A stretch of DNA of 64,000 nt from Struthidea cinerea (taxonomy: Eukaryota; Chordata; Aves; Passeriformes; Corcoracidae), in the NCBI GenBank assembly GCA_013397865.1, contig VZTI01004085.1, forward strand, positions 962,857 through 1,026,856, written 5' to 3'. The notes below the pieces were generated by a model that was given only the letters and a program-made list of their open reading frames with translations, did not search any database and was not told where the DNA came from. Shown here one piece after another: positions 36,258-48,880 of this stretch; the stretch's first letter is position 1; the number at the start of each line of letters is the position of its first letter. Position numbers and translations under genes: made by a program.

Positions 36258-39200
36258 ACACCCTGTGCTAGACACTGATATTGCTCAGTCCTGGGCTTGC
36301 ACTCCATGCAGTGACTCCCAGTACATCACCAAGCCACTATAAACAGCAGCCAACACCTCCTGGCAACCTATGAAAAATGTCCTATTTTGAAACAATTTTG
36401 CCTCTGCGTGATGTATGTTCTGTTTTTCCTTTCCCTCGCTCTTCATTACTAACAACATTTGCATGAAAAATAGCATGTTTCTTTTTCAAAAAGTTCAGTT
36501 CTTCCTGCTGCTGCTATTTTTTTCCCTGCACTTCAACTCATAATCCACTCTTTGTGTAGCTACGGTGGAATACTGTGAAAATGACTGTGGTATCGGCAAA
36601 AAGAATAAAATGTAGCTGCTGATGAGCTCTCAGGAAGAAGGCTGGGGGCTAATGCTGCCCTCAGTACTCAGCACAGAAACCAAATGGGCAGCTGCCAACA
36701 TCTAAAATTTTGCCACCTTCAGTAGCAGTTCTCTGACTGTCAGCCCTCACAGCTCTAAGTGGGGCTGGAATTTCTGCAGGCGTGCAGCACATCCATCTCC
36801 ACGGTGTCACACACAGCCTGGAGCCAGATAACCTCTGCCTCTTCCCTTCTGCTTCACTCCCAGGGACAGCACAGACCACCAGCGTGTCTGGAGATGCCCC
36901 TCCAAAGTCATATACAAGCAGGAACTGTCACAGGTGTGGGAGACAACCCACGAAACACCTTTTCTTTTGCATCTTTGCTCAAATCCACTCAGCAGACTAC
37001 AGCAGCCAGCATTTTCCTTTAACCTACTGCTTTTCACTCTGCAGAGGTTACCAACACTCAACTCTCACCCCCTTCCCCTCTGTGTCACAGGCCACCTGCT
37101 ACCTGTGCAAAGACCTTCCTCCCATGCTGACCCTTGCACTCTGCAGGGACCACCTGGAAAACCATTCCAGAGCCTGCCTCGCTCTTCCCAGTCCATTTTT
37201 TAAATTCCTTAGTGGCAACAAAGAGCCTCACAACAAGCAAATCACTTCTCCTGGCTGATCTCGGCCTGTGCCTCCCCTGTGCTGTCAGGACTGCATCCAT
37301 CATGCCCCAGCCTGTGTTTTCTCTTGGGCAATCACCATCACTTTGTCCACTGGGACTCTGGTGCATGGATAATGCTCCAGTTTGCTCTGGCACAAAAAAA
37401 CAGTGCACGTACATAATAAGCAAGGCTGCAATATGGAAAGCACAGGCATATGCTCATTTCACCCATTTCCCACTGTTTTTGCTGGCCTTTATCCCTAAAC
37501 ATCAAGCCAAACAATGAAATTATGTTTATGGGGAAATAAGATCTGTGGGACTCTGTCCAGTCATTTTTCCTGGTGTAAAACTAATACACAAAAACCTTTC
37601 TAGTTTAGAGCTGGAACATTCAACTTCCCAGGGTGAATATTTCTGCAAGAATGCGGCCAAGGAAATTCACCCCAGGAGAGAGGGAGCAAGAACCACCTAC
37701 CTGTGGGAAAAAATTAGCCCAGAGCAATATAAGCGGTGCACAGACCTTGTGCTGGCCCTCCACAGGGCCTGAATTTCTCCCAGCATGCCCATTCCCATGC
37801 AAAGATAGAAAGCACGTTGCTGTCAAAGTGATGCCCCAGAGCATCACTGCAGCCATCAAATTGCTACTCTCTACTTTCCTTTCCCAGGATGAAATTACTC
37901 AAATTACATTATGGTTCCAGAAGAAAGTGAGGGGGAGAAAGAAGTTAACAGGAGCCACCACATGCTGTAAATCCTCAAAAGACACCTTCATCAGTCACAC
38001 TGTGCCTTTTCCTTACTTAGGAGGAGTCAGCTGCTGACTGCCATGTTTTCTGTCCCCACCTTCTTATCAGGATTACTATAATTGATTATTCCTTTCTATG
38101 CAGTGGAGGAAAACATCAGTCATTTTAACCAAATGTTTTAGGAAGTTAAGTTTCACTTTCAAAAGGTGGCTATCTGCATGAAATACTTACTATTCACAAT
38201 GCCTTTAAACAAAATCTGTTTTCCCCAAGTGCCTGAACACCAGCTGAGAGCTCTGTCATCTTCTGGTGATCATCCATTTTATTTTTTGAAGACGTGGTGG
38301 GCTGCATTCATCCAGGCACCTCTGCAAAATAGAAGAGATCCATACACGATGAACCCAATTTACAGAGCAAGTGTAGTCCCCTCAAATCCAGTAATAGAGG
38401 AACAGAGGTGCGGAGTTGAAAAGAGCAGCAGCTGAAAGCCAGCAACTGGAAAAAGGTAAAATACTGCAAATGGAGAGAGAAGAAATGGGGGAAAGCCACA
38501 GGTCCAAACATCTCTGTGCAAAGTAATTCGCAAAACTCTCCTTGCTTTGACAAAACCAGCTTGGGTGGTGGGGGATGAAACTCCAACTCTGCCCATGCCT
38601 TCCCACTAGTTTTCCTCTCCCTGGTTATTAATGCAATAAACACAAAGGCAGAAAAGATATTTTTAGGAAAATCAATGTTTTTAAGATAAAACATCAATGT
38701 AATTCAAACAGCCCGAGTCAACTGCCTATAGTAAATTAAGTTTAAAATTTTAACAAACTGTCACGTAAAACTGGTGGTGTCTGACAAATTGAATTACAAT
38801 AGTAATACATCACTCACAAAAGTATTATTGATAGTGACAGGAAGATATTGAATCTAAATTATTCATTTTTATTGATTAAACAGTATCTCTTCACCAAGAA
38901 TGGGGCAAAACATCTGACAAACATTTGAGATTCATATTTTAGCTCCTGAAATAAATAGCTGTCAATCCACCCATGCTGGGCTCTTGCATATTCCCCTGCA
39001 GTGGATCAAGCCAGCATTAAACTTTCATGCACAGAGAGCCATTCATCCACATTTCTTGAAGCTAACACCAAGCTGCAAAACGTTCTTTCCCCTCCCAGAA
39101 ACCACTTTAAAAGCTGTTTCTGTGAAGATGCACACACTCGTGTCCCTGCGAGCAGCTGCCTTACCCACCTGCATTTCAGAGTAGCTATCCCAGGCACGTG

Positions 39201-40439
39201 GGACACCTTGGCTCAATAGCAGCCACAATGTGCCATCCGTACTGCTAAATGCCTCTGCCCAGGACCAGTCAGGAGATTTCAGCTGAAGTCTGGACCTTCA
39301 AGTCATTCAACACGGCCAGTCTGAACTTCATTCCTTGCCAGCAGCAGCGATATCCCAAAATGAAAGGAGTAATTGCTTTCTGAGCTGAAAGATTGATCCA
39401 AGCCACACTGAGAATACTGACCCTAAGCAGCTCTAACACATGTATTCCAAGAAGAAAAATAATCAGGGAACAGAAAGTCAGGTTGCCTTCAATAACCAAC
39501 GTGTACTTCTTCCCCTCAAACTATTACCTGTGAAAAATCCTGGGGATTGCTATTTCATTTAAATTCCTAGTTCCTTGCCCATATTCTGTTCTTTGAGGTT
39601 TTCACTGAGCATGGCACTGAACATCATACATATAATGGGCAAATAAATCTATACCAGCAAAGTAGGTGGAAGCGAAAGAAAAAAGTTTAAAAACACCCAG
39701 CCCTAAACCAAGCAACAACCTCATATGGGAAGGAGGCTTCTTGCATCCAGATACGTGCATTTGATAGTTTTTGGAGACTTTTGGCCATGGGAGCTTTGAT
39801 ATATCCATAAAATACCAAGCTTTCTCCTACTATAAAAATGAGGGAATGTCCAGCTGAGAGTTTGGATATGTTTGTGCTGTTAATATTTTTACTTATCTGC
39901 ACAGTTTTAAGGGCTGAAAGAAAAAAAATGAGCATATATGTACATCTGGGTGATCTTCATGCACAATCAGGGTGGCAGAGCTGGTGGATGCAGTCTTCTG
40001 CTTCCTGTAGCAACTCACTCTCACATCAAAGCATGGGGAATAAACAGAATTTTCCACATGAATGTACAGGGTAACCCATTCAGAGACTGTGCACATCATT
40101 AACGTGTACAGGAATAAATGTCAAATAAACCTTTCATCACCATAATGCATTTTTGGTGGATTTTTAGGAGAATTTGAAGTTCTCTTGCCTTTATCTATGT
40201 CCAAAGGTACTAATACAATGATACAGGGCTACACTTCAGGCTGAATAATCGCACTTGTCTCTATCTGACTGGTTTTCTCTTCAGAACATTAAATTTGAAT
40301 CCTCATAGCTTGAGCACTGTTACTAACGTAAGATGACTAACATTGTTACTAACATAAGATTACCATAAGAATATCATAAGATTATACAGCCTTTAAAAGA
40401 AAAATTATATTGTTATTCCAGACTGGCAAAATTTGTGTG
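36258..40439. other. Unique non-coding sequence, no gene seen
   Basis: Between 36660 and 38040 the GC content is higher and frames overlap on both strands (36782-37258 plus, 158 codons; 37134-37517 plus, 127 codons; 37633-38037 plus, 134 codons; 37085-37423 minus, 112 codons). None has a domain or convincing splice-site-bounded exon. A small repeat of GTTACTAAC(G/A)TAAGAT occurs at about 40319 and 40345. Confidence 0.55.
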
Positions 40440-40445
40440 CCAGTG
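40440..40445. repeat. Left target-site duplication (CCAGTG) of the 513-bp LTR
   Basis: It is identical to 40959-40964 and immediately outside the LTR terminus. Confidence 0.88.
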
Positions 40446-40958
40446 TGCTTCTGGGTGCCGATCTGGCTAGCTCGGTGTCCCGGCACCTGGCATTCTCTGC
40501 CTGCCCTGGGCGGAGGCTGGACGGACCGAACACGGCGTGGGAGGACGAGCGAATCCCCGGACGGGTTCACCTCGACCCCCGGTAGCTACAACGCACGAAG
40601 GGGGAATGGAAAAGGCAGAGGGGTCTCTGTGGAGTCAGAGGGTTTATTGGTGTGGCAGAAACCACGGAGCAATCCCCCAGCCACATGGTGTGGGGGCCGT
40701 TTTGTACCCCTACAGCACGGGCGTGGAAAACACACAGTAGCCAGTAAGACTGAAACAGGGGGATGTAACCAAGGCAGGGAGCAGGAATTACAGCAAATGG
40801 GGTAAGGAATAGGTGGGGAGAACGGAAGCCAATGGTGGGGCATGGTTTACAGCTTTTGGGATGTTCTCTGTACTTTCAGGGGTTCTGGAGCTGTAGGAGC
40901 CTCAACCTGGAGGACCTTATGGTCCCCTTGGTTCTGCTGATAATGGCTCACTGCAACA
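40446..40958 (-). mobile_element. Solo LTR, class II (ERVK/beta-like) endogenous retrovirus
   Basis: On the plus strand the segment runs TGCTTCTGGG...CACTGCAACA and is flanked by a perfect 6-bp repeat CCAGTG (40440-40445 and 40959-40964). Read on the minus strand it starts TGTTGCAGTGAGCC, has a TATA-like GTACAAAA at 40707-40700 and a polyadenylation signal AATAAA at 40648-40643, then a GC- and CpG-rich R/U5-like region, and ends AGAAGCA. The order U3, TATA, AATAAA, U5 fixes the orientation. A 6-bp duplication is the usual hallmark of class II avian and mammalian ERVs. Length is 513 bp. No internal retroviral sequence flanks it, so it is a solo LTR. The open frame 40410-40805 on the plus strand is antisense to the LTR and starts outside it, so it is not a gene. 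Family name not recognised. Confidence 0.88.
40643..40648 (-). promoter_or_regulatory. LTR polyadenylation signal AATAAA
   Basis: TTTATT on the plus strand reads AATAAA on the minus strand. It lies about 55 bp downstream of the TATA-like GTACAAAA, which implies a short R region, as in alpha- and beta-type LTRs. Confidence 0.7.
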
Positions 40959-40964
40959 CCAGTG
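40959..40964. repeat. Right target-site duplication (CCAGTG) of the 513-bp LTR
   Basis: It is identical to 40440-40445 and immediately outside the LTR terminus. Confidence 0.88.
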
Positions 40965-43900
40965 CCAAGGAAGCACTGTCACACATGTTGGGTCTCAAGC
41001 CATGATCAGCACTGGCTGTTTGGTAAGCCCACACAGCACACTGCACATGGTGGAGCCCAAGGCAGGGGCAATTCATTAACTGGTCCCAGGACACACAGCC
41101 CAACATGGCCAAAACAAGCCTGGGAGATTGGTTTTACCATTAGCCAGTGGCTTTTCCTATGTTTAATGTTAATGTTTAGTTTTTAATTCCGAAGAAGGTA
41201 TTCACTCCTGCTCTGAATTGTCAAGAGGGAATGGAAATGTAGTGCGGCAGCTCCATGTCAATGAAATGTTCCAGTGGAGCAGTAATACAGGAGTAGCACA
41301 ATTTATTCTTTTCCCTGGTCTACAGAATAAGATAGAAGTAAATAAGATTATACTAAAGAAAATTTCTACACAGTTAAGAAGAAAATTTATTTAGATACCA
41401 GGCTGATTTTTATAGGGTTTGGGTTTTTTTCAGAAAACAAAATTCTTCTACTGCCACCAGCTGACATTTTTATTTCTTTTACATGAAGAAAAGGTCTTTC
41501 TTGTCTTTTGGTACAAGAAAGTTCAGCTTACTGCCCGGATTATTTCTGTCTACTTGAAATAAAAAGGAATTTGTTTTATATATTTGACCTCTGATAAACT
41601 ACTATACAGTAAATCCTTTTCATTTCCCTCTCCCTGCTGATGTGTATTTGGGCCAGTGTAAATACAGCACCTTTCAGCAGCTCTGAGAAACTTCAACAAG
41701 GGACCACAAAAAATCAGTTTGTTTCTAGCATTACTATGTCCTTGTTTAAAAACCCTGGGTGATCCGCCAGAAAAATACATCAAGTAAAGAGCCTCAATGT
41801 TTAAATGATTCACAGCCACTGTACCAAAAAGCAATGAATCCAAGATGTTTCAATACCTCTTAACACCTTAACATCTAATTTAAATGCCTGCTTCTTAAAT
41901 GTCCTAGTTTTAACACATTTCAGCGACTCAACAGAAATATCCTGAACCATTAGATCAAATGGAATTTCTCAATCCTAATCCCTTACTAATATTTCACAAC
42001 TCATTCCCTTCATACCAAATACACAGTGAAAATGTATAGGAGAGGCTTTGGATCAATCCCCAAAGGTCTACAACACTGGAATAAAAACTGGGACAAGATT
42101 TCTTGGTACCTGTTTAAACCCAGAGGCTAGACTCTGTTTTGTGGGGAACACTGAATGAAATCTGGGTCCCACCAAATTCTAGTCACTGCAGACTCCCATT
42201 AGAGTCACTCTCCCATTAGTGAGAGCTCACCACACACACCTCTGAATTACACCATCGTGTTGGCCATGGCACAAAAGAGAATGAACAGATAAGATGTTTT
42301 TCTGCTAACAGGTGAATAAGAGCCTGTACCTGCCAAGAGGGCTGAGCAAAAAACAGATGGGATATGGAAGAAAAACAAAAAGTTTCAAACCATTCCTTCA
42401 ACTGAGAGAAATCAGCTCTTTATTTCCACGGGGAACAGTTTGCAGGTATTTCTCAATGATTTTCATCAAATAAATATGAAAAAGAATCTCTCATGTTGAT
42501 AACCTCTCTTTTATCTTCTGCCTAGCCCAGAACCACCTTGTGCCGAGTCTCTGAGAAGAAAGTTAGTGAGTCCTTCCTCTGCAAGATCATTTTGCTACTT
42601 GCTAGTTAGTATTTCCTGAATCTTTATACTTCAATGAAAAACAATGCATCTCAGGAAAGCAACTAGAGGAGAAACTTTAACAATTTTAGATCATTTTCTT
42701 AATTATTCAACAAACAGCTTTACTGTTCTGCACATCTGTCCTATTATTCAGCAATTAATGCTAGAAATAAAAGCAGCTCTTCAGATCCTCAGGAATTAAG
42801 TCCTATGCCAAAAACCACAATTAAAAAGCCATAAATCTGCTGGTTGCAGCTCTCAGATGTAGAAATGTCCAGCTGAAAACATTCAGATAGCCCAGCTACC
42901 TCAGTGAGCCTCTAATTACATCAGCCCACACAAAATTTCTGAAAAGATCTTAGAGTACAAACAGGTGAACAAAGCGTATCAGCATTGGCCATGATTATTT
43001 CTGAGCTGCTCCTCTTATGCATTACATGGTGTCCAGCTTCTGTGATAAGTAAATCACATTTTTTTTATTTGATCAGTTTGTATACTAATAACTGATCTAA
43101 GTCAAGGCAGAAAAAAAATGCAATATAAGATTTTGGAATGCAAATACCTAAGTGGCCAGACTGTAATCCTCACACCAGCATTCTGGTTTGCTCTGCCTTA
43201 CCACCTCAAGTTTCTTTAGTATAACCTGTTCTTGCTACAGATTTTATTTTTTCCTGGTGATAAAAGGTTTTCCATCACACAGAGCTATTTCCTAGGCAGC
43301 AGCAGAGGCTCCTGCTTGCACTATGTGCTCCCTGCAAAGTCACCAGGAGCTGCAGATCTCTGCACCAGCTGGGGATTTATTTTGACTGCCAAACCCCAGA
43401 GCTGCTTCAATGCAACACAACTCCATTTCTGTGGGGACCCAGCACTGTCATTTTATCATGAGAAAAACTTCAGGGGGGTGGACACAGCGCTGGCCTCTCC
43501 CAGCAAAGAGCAGCCCCACCATGTCTCCATTAGGACTTTACAGCAGAGCAGCTGACACACGCAGAGTTGGCACAGGGCACAGGTGAAGGAGGCAGCTGCC
43601 AGGATGCTGCCTGTAGGAAAGGCAGCCTGTTTGCTCTGATTTACCAGAAGACACTGGGATGGACTGTGTCAAACCAGTACAGCCTCCTGCTCTGGGAGAA
43701 GAGGGAGACGTGCAGGGTTGTCAGAGGAGGCAGCTCTGTCCTGCCACAGCCACCACATCCCATCCCAGCCCACGGGACCCTTCTCACTGGGGTCCTCACC
43801 AGGGGCCCCAGTGCAGGCAGCAGGCTCAGAGCGCACAGAGTGCCATGGATGCACATGGAGAGGATGGATTTACCAGCACACAACTCTGAGGAACTGGGTT

Positions 43901-46417
43901 TGCTTTGTAATTTCATCCTTGACACTTGTGCTACAAACTGTGGACTCCACTTGTAAGGTAACAGAAACCTGAAATCCAAATCAGCACGAGCAGCCTGAGC
44001 TGGTGAAGTTGCAAGGCCCATTTTGCCAAACCAAGGCGAAGGGCAGTCACCCACAATGTCACCCCGGCCGTGCTGGCCCTGCAGCACGCCTTCAAATCCA
44101 TGGCAATGCTCTGTTCTGAGCCTGAGTAGCACAGCCCAGACTGCTTCCTAGCTGAGGCTGCAGCAGCACTTCAGTCCCACCACCTTCAGGGCTTCCGATT
44201 CAACTCAGCACAAAGACAAGAAAATCTTGCAGTTTAAGCAAGTAGAAAAGTGTCTTTGCCTGAGTACAAACAAAACTTAGTATTCTCTGTCCACAAGCCA
44301 ACTTTTGGCAATTAATAATTGGGAAAGTGTAGTAAAATGTTTTGGAAGATAAGTTTCTAGAGATTCCTCCTGTTCTTTCAAAAGCCTCGTGTGAAATTGC
44401 TCGATTCCACCCAGGTCTAAAGGCAAGGGAATAGCAAGCACTGCTAAGAAAACTAAATGACACCTCATGCACTTATAACAAATTCTCATTGTTGATGGAG
44501 ATACTCATGAATTTAGCCAAAAGTTATTTGCAAATAATGTCTGTTTCTGAGGTTGTAGTGTTCACCATCATCTCTCTTAATTATTTCTGACACATTCCAT
44601 ATTACTTATGGCCTTCAGTGACACTGGAAAATTAACTCTCAGTCTTCTTTAAAGCAAATGTGCCAAGAAACAGAATTAAATGCTGCACATTTGTATTACA
44701 GCATTCAGGCACCTGGAGTAATCAAGCCAGTGCATGCAATGACATGGTGGGAATAATACTCATATAAATGCCTACAAGGAACGAGGGAATCCATAGGCAG
44801 ATTTTTGCTCTCTCCAGTATCTTGTCTGCACTTGGTTGTTCAGGGAGATCCTGAAATTCCAAGAAGCTTAATCAGCCCATGCTGATAGAAGACCAGTCCC
44901 AGCATGGCTTGCATGAGGGACTTGCAGAGAGGAACAGAAACAAACTCTTCTCAGGGAACACTCACCCAAAAATATCTATCAGCCTGGAGGTGTATGAAAG
45001 GTGCAGCTGTCCCAAAATAGAAACAAGATGCCAACCCTTATTCATTCTTCCCCCAGTATTTGTCCACGCTCCCTGCAACACAATGGCTACATACAGTATT
45101 TTTTGGCCGGTGAAAGAATTCTGTTAATGCAATCAGTAGCCTCAGATAGGTGCATCCATGATGTACTTTGGAAAGTTAAGGAAATCTGCCCACCAGAAAG
45201 GCTGAAAATTGCTGTCCTTCAGCTGTGTCATATTTACTCTCCAGGGCTATTTCCTTTTCAAAACAGTTTGTGGGCAGAAATAGTTTTCCTTCTTGTGGCA
45301 GGTGCAGGTAAAAACTTACGATCCATGGGCAAATTTATAGCAGAGGTTTGGTACCAAAAGATAGGAACTGAAAATTAACTCTTACTGCTTTCAAATCCAT
45401 TAAGTTCCTGTTCCTTCAGGTCTCTAAATCTTCTCATGACCTGCCCCTGGAGCCCAGCCTGGGTTGGATCCCACTGTCTCTGCAGGGGAAAACAATAATA
45501 AAAGTTTGCTTCTTAAGCCTTAACATTTTACTAGAGCTTAACATCAGTTGGGCAGCTTCTTTAAAGGTCCATCTTTACCCACAGAGAGCGGTAAAAAGAT
45601 CAGTCAGAGAGCAGGATCCTAAAATACACTAACTCTTCATGTGCATTTGAAGTCAGGCTGTCTGATCCATTGTCTTATCTCCCTGTTTTATCTGCAACCT
45701 GCAAACTTTCCACCAGCAGATTTGTATGTGCACAGATGTCTGTGAAGTAGTTGTTCTTCGGACGCATTTGGATGGAAACAAGGCAATGTTATGCACAGAT
45801 CAGAGACTGCAGCTCATCAGCACCTATTATCGCTAAGCAGGAAACTGCAGACAGACAGAGACACACACAGATGCAGCTCCTCCGTCACGGTGAGGCTGCT
45901 GCAGTGCCAGAGCTACACAACCACGGCAGAGAGAGTGCCCACAATGGGTACCACGTGCTCTGCACCACATGGTGAGACACAAGGAGTGCTTGGAGCAGGT
46001 TGGAGAGGGGTACGACATAAATGCAACCACTACATCTGATAGGCAGCTGTCACGGAGCTTTTTCATAAACATCACGGCACAGTCCCATTAAAAATTCACC
46101 TTTTCTTAAAAAATCCTTTCTTTTTTAATGCCAGTTGTGCTGAAGATCTAGCAGCCAGAGGAGTCTAGTGGCCTGTTAACAGTGTTATGAAAAGTCTAAG
46201 GAAATCCTTTATTCATCAACTTACAGTCTTAATCAGGTCTCTGCAAAGAACCTGATTACTGTATATTCTGATATACTAATAAATAATTTTTAAAGATGCT
46301 ATAGCTACTGAAAATTACAAGTTCTAAAGTCACAGAATGCTGTGAATTGGTCTGATAGCACTTGAGGACACTAAACAAGCAAATTTTCCACATTAAAAAA
46401 TATGACGTCACTGTCAG
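40965..46417. other. Unique sequence between the 513-bp LTR and the CR1 copy, no gene seen
   Basis: AT-rich except for a GC-richer patch at 43550-44130, where frames of 163 codons (43641-44132 minus) and 129 codons (43567-43956 plus) overlap. The opposed frames and lack of any domain argue against a gene, although a short unrecognised exon cannot be excluded. Confidence 0.55.
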
Positions 46418-46433
46418 AGAATTGTAGAATTGT
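46418..46433 (-). repeat. CR1 3'-terminal octamer repeat
   Basis: Two tandem copies of AGAATTGT (ACAATTCT on the element's own strand) sit at the extreme 3' end of the CR1 copy. CR1 elements characteristically end in such octamers instead of poly(A), which marks the insertion boundary. Confidence 0.85.
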
Positions 46434-47475
46434 TTAGGTTGGAAAAGACCTCTAAGATTGTTGAGTCCAGCTGTTATCCCAGCACTGCCAAGCCCGTAAC
46501 TAAACCATGTCCCCAAGTGCTGCATCTACACGTCTCTTAAACCCTTCCAGGGTTGGTGACTCTATCACTGCCCTGCAGAGCCTGTTCAATACTTGAAAAC
46601 CCTTTTGGTGAGGAAATTTGTTGTAATATCCAATCTAAATCCCCTAACACATTTCCTTTTGATCCATCCTGTGTTATTTGAGGGAAGAGACCGACCCCCA
46701 CCAGGCTACACCCTTCTGTCAGGCAGTTGTGGAGAGTGATGAGGTCCCCCCCAAGCCTCCTATTCTCCAGACTGAACATCCTCAGCTCCCTCAGCTGCTC
46801 CTCATCAGCCTGGTGCTCCAGACCCTTCCCCAGCTCCATTCCCTTCTCTGGACATGCTCCAGCCCCTCAATGTCCTTCTTGTCATCAGGGGCCCAGAGCT
46901 GGACACAGGATTTGAGGTGTGGCCTCACCAGTGCCCAGCACAGGGGGACGGTCACTGCCCTGGTCCTGCTGGCCACCCCATGGCTGATACAGGCCAGGTG
47001 CCACTGGCCTCTTGCCCACCTGGGCACACCTGGCTCGTGTTCAGCCACTGCCAACCAGCACCCCCAGGTCCTTTCCTGCTGGGCACTTTCCAGCCCCTCT
47101 GCCCCAGCCTGGAGCACTGTATGGGGTTGCTGTGACCCAAGGGCAGGATCCAGCACTTGTTCTTGTTGAACTTCATCCAGCTGGCCTCAGGCCACTGATC
47201 CAGCCTGTCCAGGCCCCTTCCTGTCCTCCAGCATATTAACACTCCCACAAAACTTGGTGTTGTCTGCAAAGTGACTGAGAGTGGCCTCAATCCCCTCATC
47301 CAGATCAGCAGTCAAGATATTACACAGAACTGGCCCCAGTACTGAGCCTTGGGGAAGACCACTTGTGACCAGCTGCCAACTGGATTTAATTTCATTCTCC
47401 ATCACTCTCTGGGATTGGCCATCCAGCCAGTTTTTCACCCAGCAGCAACTGTCAAAGCAGATGATGTGGCAAAAG
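46418..47475 (-). mobile_element. CR1 LINE, 5'-truncated, 3' half of the reverse-transcriptase ORF plus 3' end
   Basis: Read on the minus strand this is the 3' part of a CR1 retrotransposon. The frame at 47537-47187 carries [13 protein letters not shown] followed by [16 protein letters not shown], the reverse-transcriptase core around the YxDD box. Other minus frames continue it with a MKFNKNKC...LPLGHSNP block (about 47187-47050), RPHLKSCVQLWAP (about 46930-46880) and LRELRMFSLENRRLGGDL (about 46790-46730). The reading frame therefore shifts several times and the copy is dead. The catalytic FADD box has become FADN (codon at 47261-47259). The 3' end is at the left: GTTGGAAAAGACCTCTAAGA in antisense and two copies of the octamer AGAATTGT (46418-46433), matching the ATTCTRTG-type repeats of CR1. 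The 5' limit near 47475 is approximate. The 3' end resembles the Y/F-type CR1 subfamilies, but that assignment is from memory. Confidence 0.95.
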
Positions 47476-48629
47476 AATTCATGTTGATAACACTTCAATT
47501 TTCCATTATTAACTTGATCTTTTAGTGTCCAGGTCAAAGCAAACCCATAAATGGGAGTCCTGACATGATTAAAACAGCCATAAAAAGGTTAAGGGCTGCT
47601 TAATTGTCTTACAATTCAGCACAAGATTTAAGGGAAAAGTGTCACATACGAAAGATGGAAATTAGAAGATAGATGGAGTAAGGGTTAAGCTGAGCTTTTA
47701 ATCAATGTATCAGGCCCCGAAGACAAGGACTTGGCACAGACATGAATGAGAGACAGAAGGTTTCTGAGAAGACAAGATGCATAAGGACCCTCCATAACCA
47801 CCTTGCTATTAACATTTATCTTTTTCATTGGTTCTACATCTGCAGTATTAAGGAGACAATTACTTATGTACCTTTCCAATGCATTGTTACCAAATTACCA
47901 AATGCAAACACAATCTTCAGGTAGGAGATGGCAACAAACATCTCCAAAGTACAGGCAACAGGCAAAATAAAAGCAGAGATTTTAGCATTTTTAATTTATT
48001 GACTGGCAGGGAAGGATCTCATGGGTGTCTGATGGCAGATGAAATAGCTGCTCCAATTCGTTGGTATAACTGTCAGCACTGAACCCAAGCAAAGCAGAAA
48101 ATGTGACACCTTTCAGCCAAACAATGGGAATGTAAATGGGTTGAAAAGGAATTGCAATCAGGTCTACAACTGAAACGTTGAGGTGCTCAGAAAAAATTAC
48201 TTATTGTGATAAAAAAAATCAGTGTTATATGAACCAGTAAGTCACCAAAGTTGTCACTGCTTCAGAGATAATTTAAAAATACAGAGCTTTGCAGTTGTTT
48301 GGAAGTATGTCATGGATTTTTTTTATTAATACACATGACAGCCAGTATTTTGTGTAGACTCAGAGAAATCTCACACTCACTTCTGACTCATTATCCTAAA
48401 TAAATCATAAAGTTTCATGTTGTTTATTTATCTAATAAGAAAGAGTGTGCATATAAAATAAAAGGCCAGATTGCCCTTCAAAATATCAGCAGTTGGTTTT
48501 CCTCTCATTTTGAGTAAAAGTTTTCTTATGAATTATGTAAATCATTAACAACACACCTGAAAATCAAATACTTTTTTCCTCTGCAGAAGATCTTGGCACA
48601 GAGAAGTTGCTGCAAATCAGGAGGGACAC
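47476..48629. other. Unique non-coding sequence upstream of the CR1 truncation point
   Basis: AT-rich sequence with short frames only. The 5' break of the CR1 lies near the left end of this interval, but no further CR1 sequence is visible to the right. Confidence 0.6.
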
Positions 48630-48880
48630 AAGAGGCAGTAAGGCTAGAAGAACACAACTGAAATTAATCATGTCTAACCCCTCATCCTTATCACAGAACC
48701 AACTGGAACATAATCATTCCTGACTCAATTTTGCCAAAATTTTATCCTAAAAAATCCTTCAGCATGTAGACTTCTTACCTAGGGAACCTATTCCAATGAT
48801 GGGCCAACAACTTCACCCCAGATTGCCCAATTCAAACACTTGGAAGCCTTGTGTCAGGCTTTAAGATGACTTTCCTTGAG
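48630..48880 (-). mobile_element. Possible ancient CR1-like relic
   Basis: The plus strand contains TCTAACCCCTCATCC near 48674 and GGGAACCTATTCCAATGATG near 48782, followed by GGCCAACAACTTCACCCC. These resemble, at low identity, the antisense 3' region of old CR1 families (a GGGAACCTGTTCCAGTG-type block followed by CCACCACCCTCA). The match is by eye and spaced as in those families, but it lacks the terminal octamer repeats. It could equally be chance similarity. Confidence 0.3.

Noticed and set aside
36782..38037. Series of 112-158-codon frames as exons of a gene
   Set aside because: Frames on both strands overlap, none shows a domain, and no convincing chain of splice sites with consistent phase was seen.
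40410..40805. 131-codon plus-strand frame as a gene
   Set aside because: It starts just outside the 513-bp LTR and runs antisense through its R/U5 and U3, so the LTR accounts for the sequence.
46678..47169. 163-codon plus-strand frame as a gene
   Set aside because: It is the antisense of the CR1 reverse-transcriptase region, and the sense strand explains the sequence.
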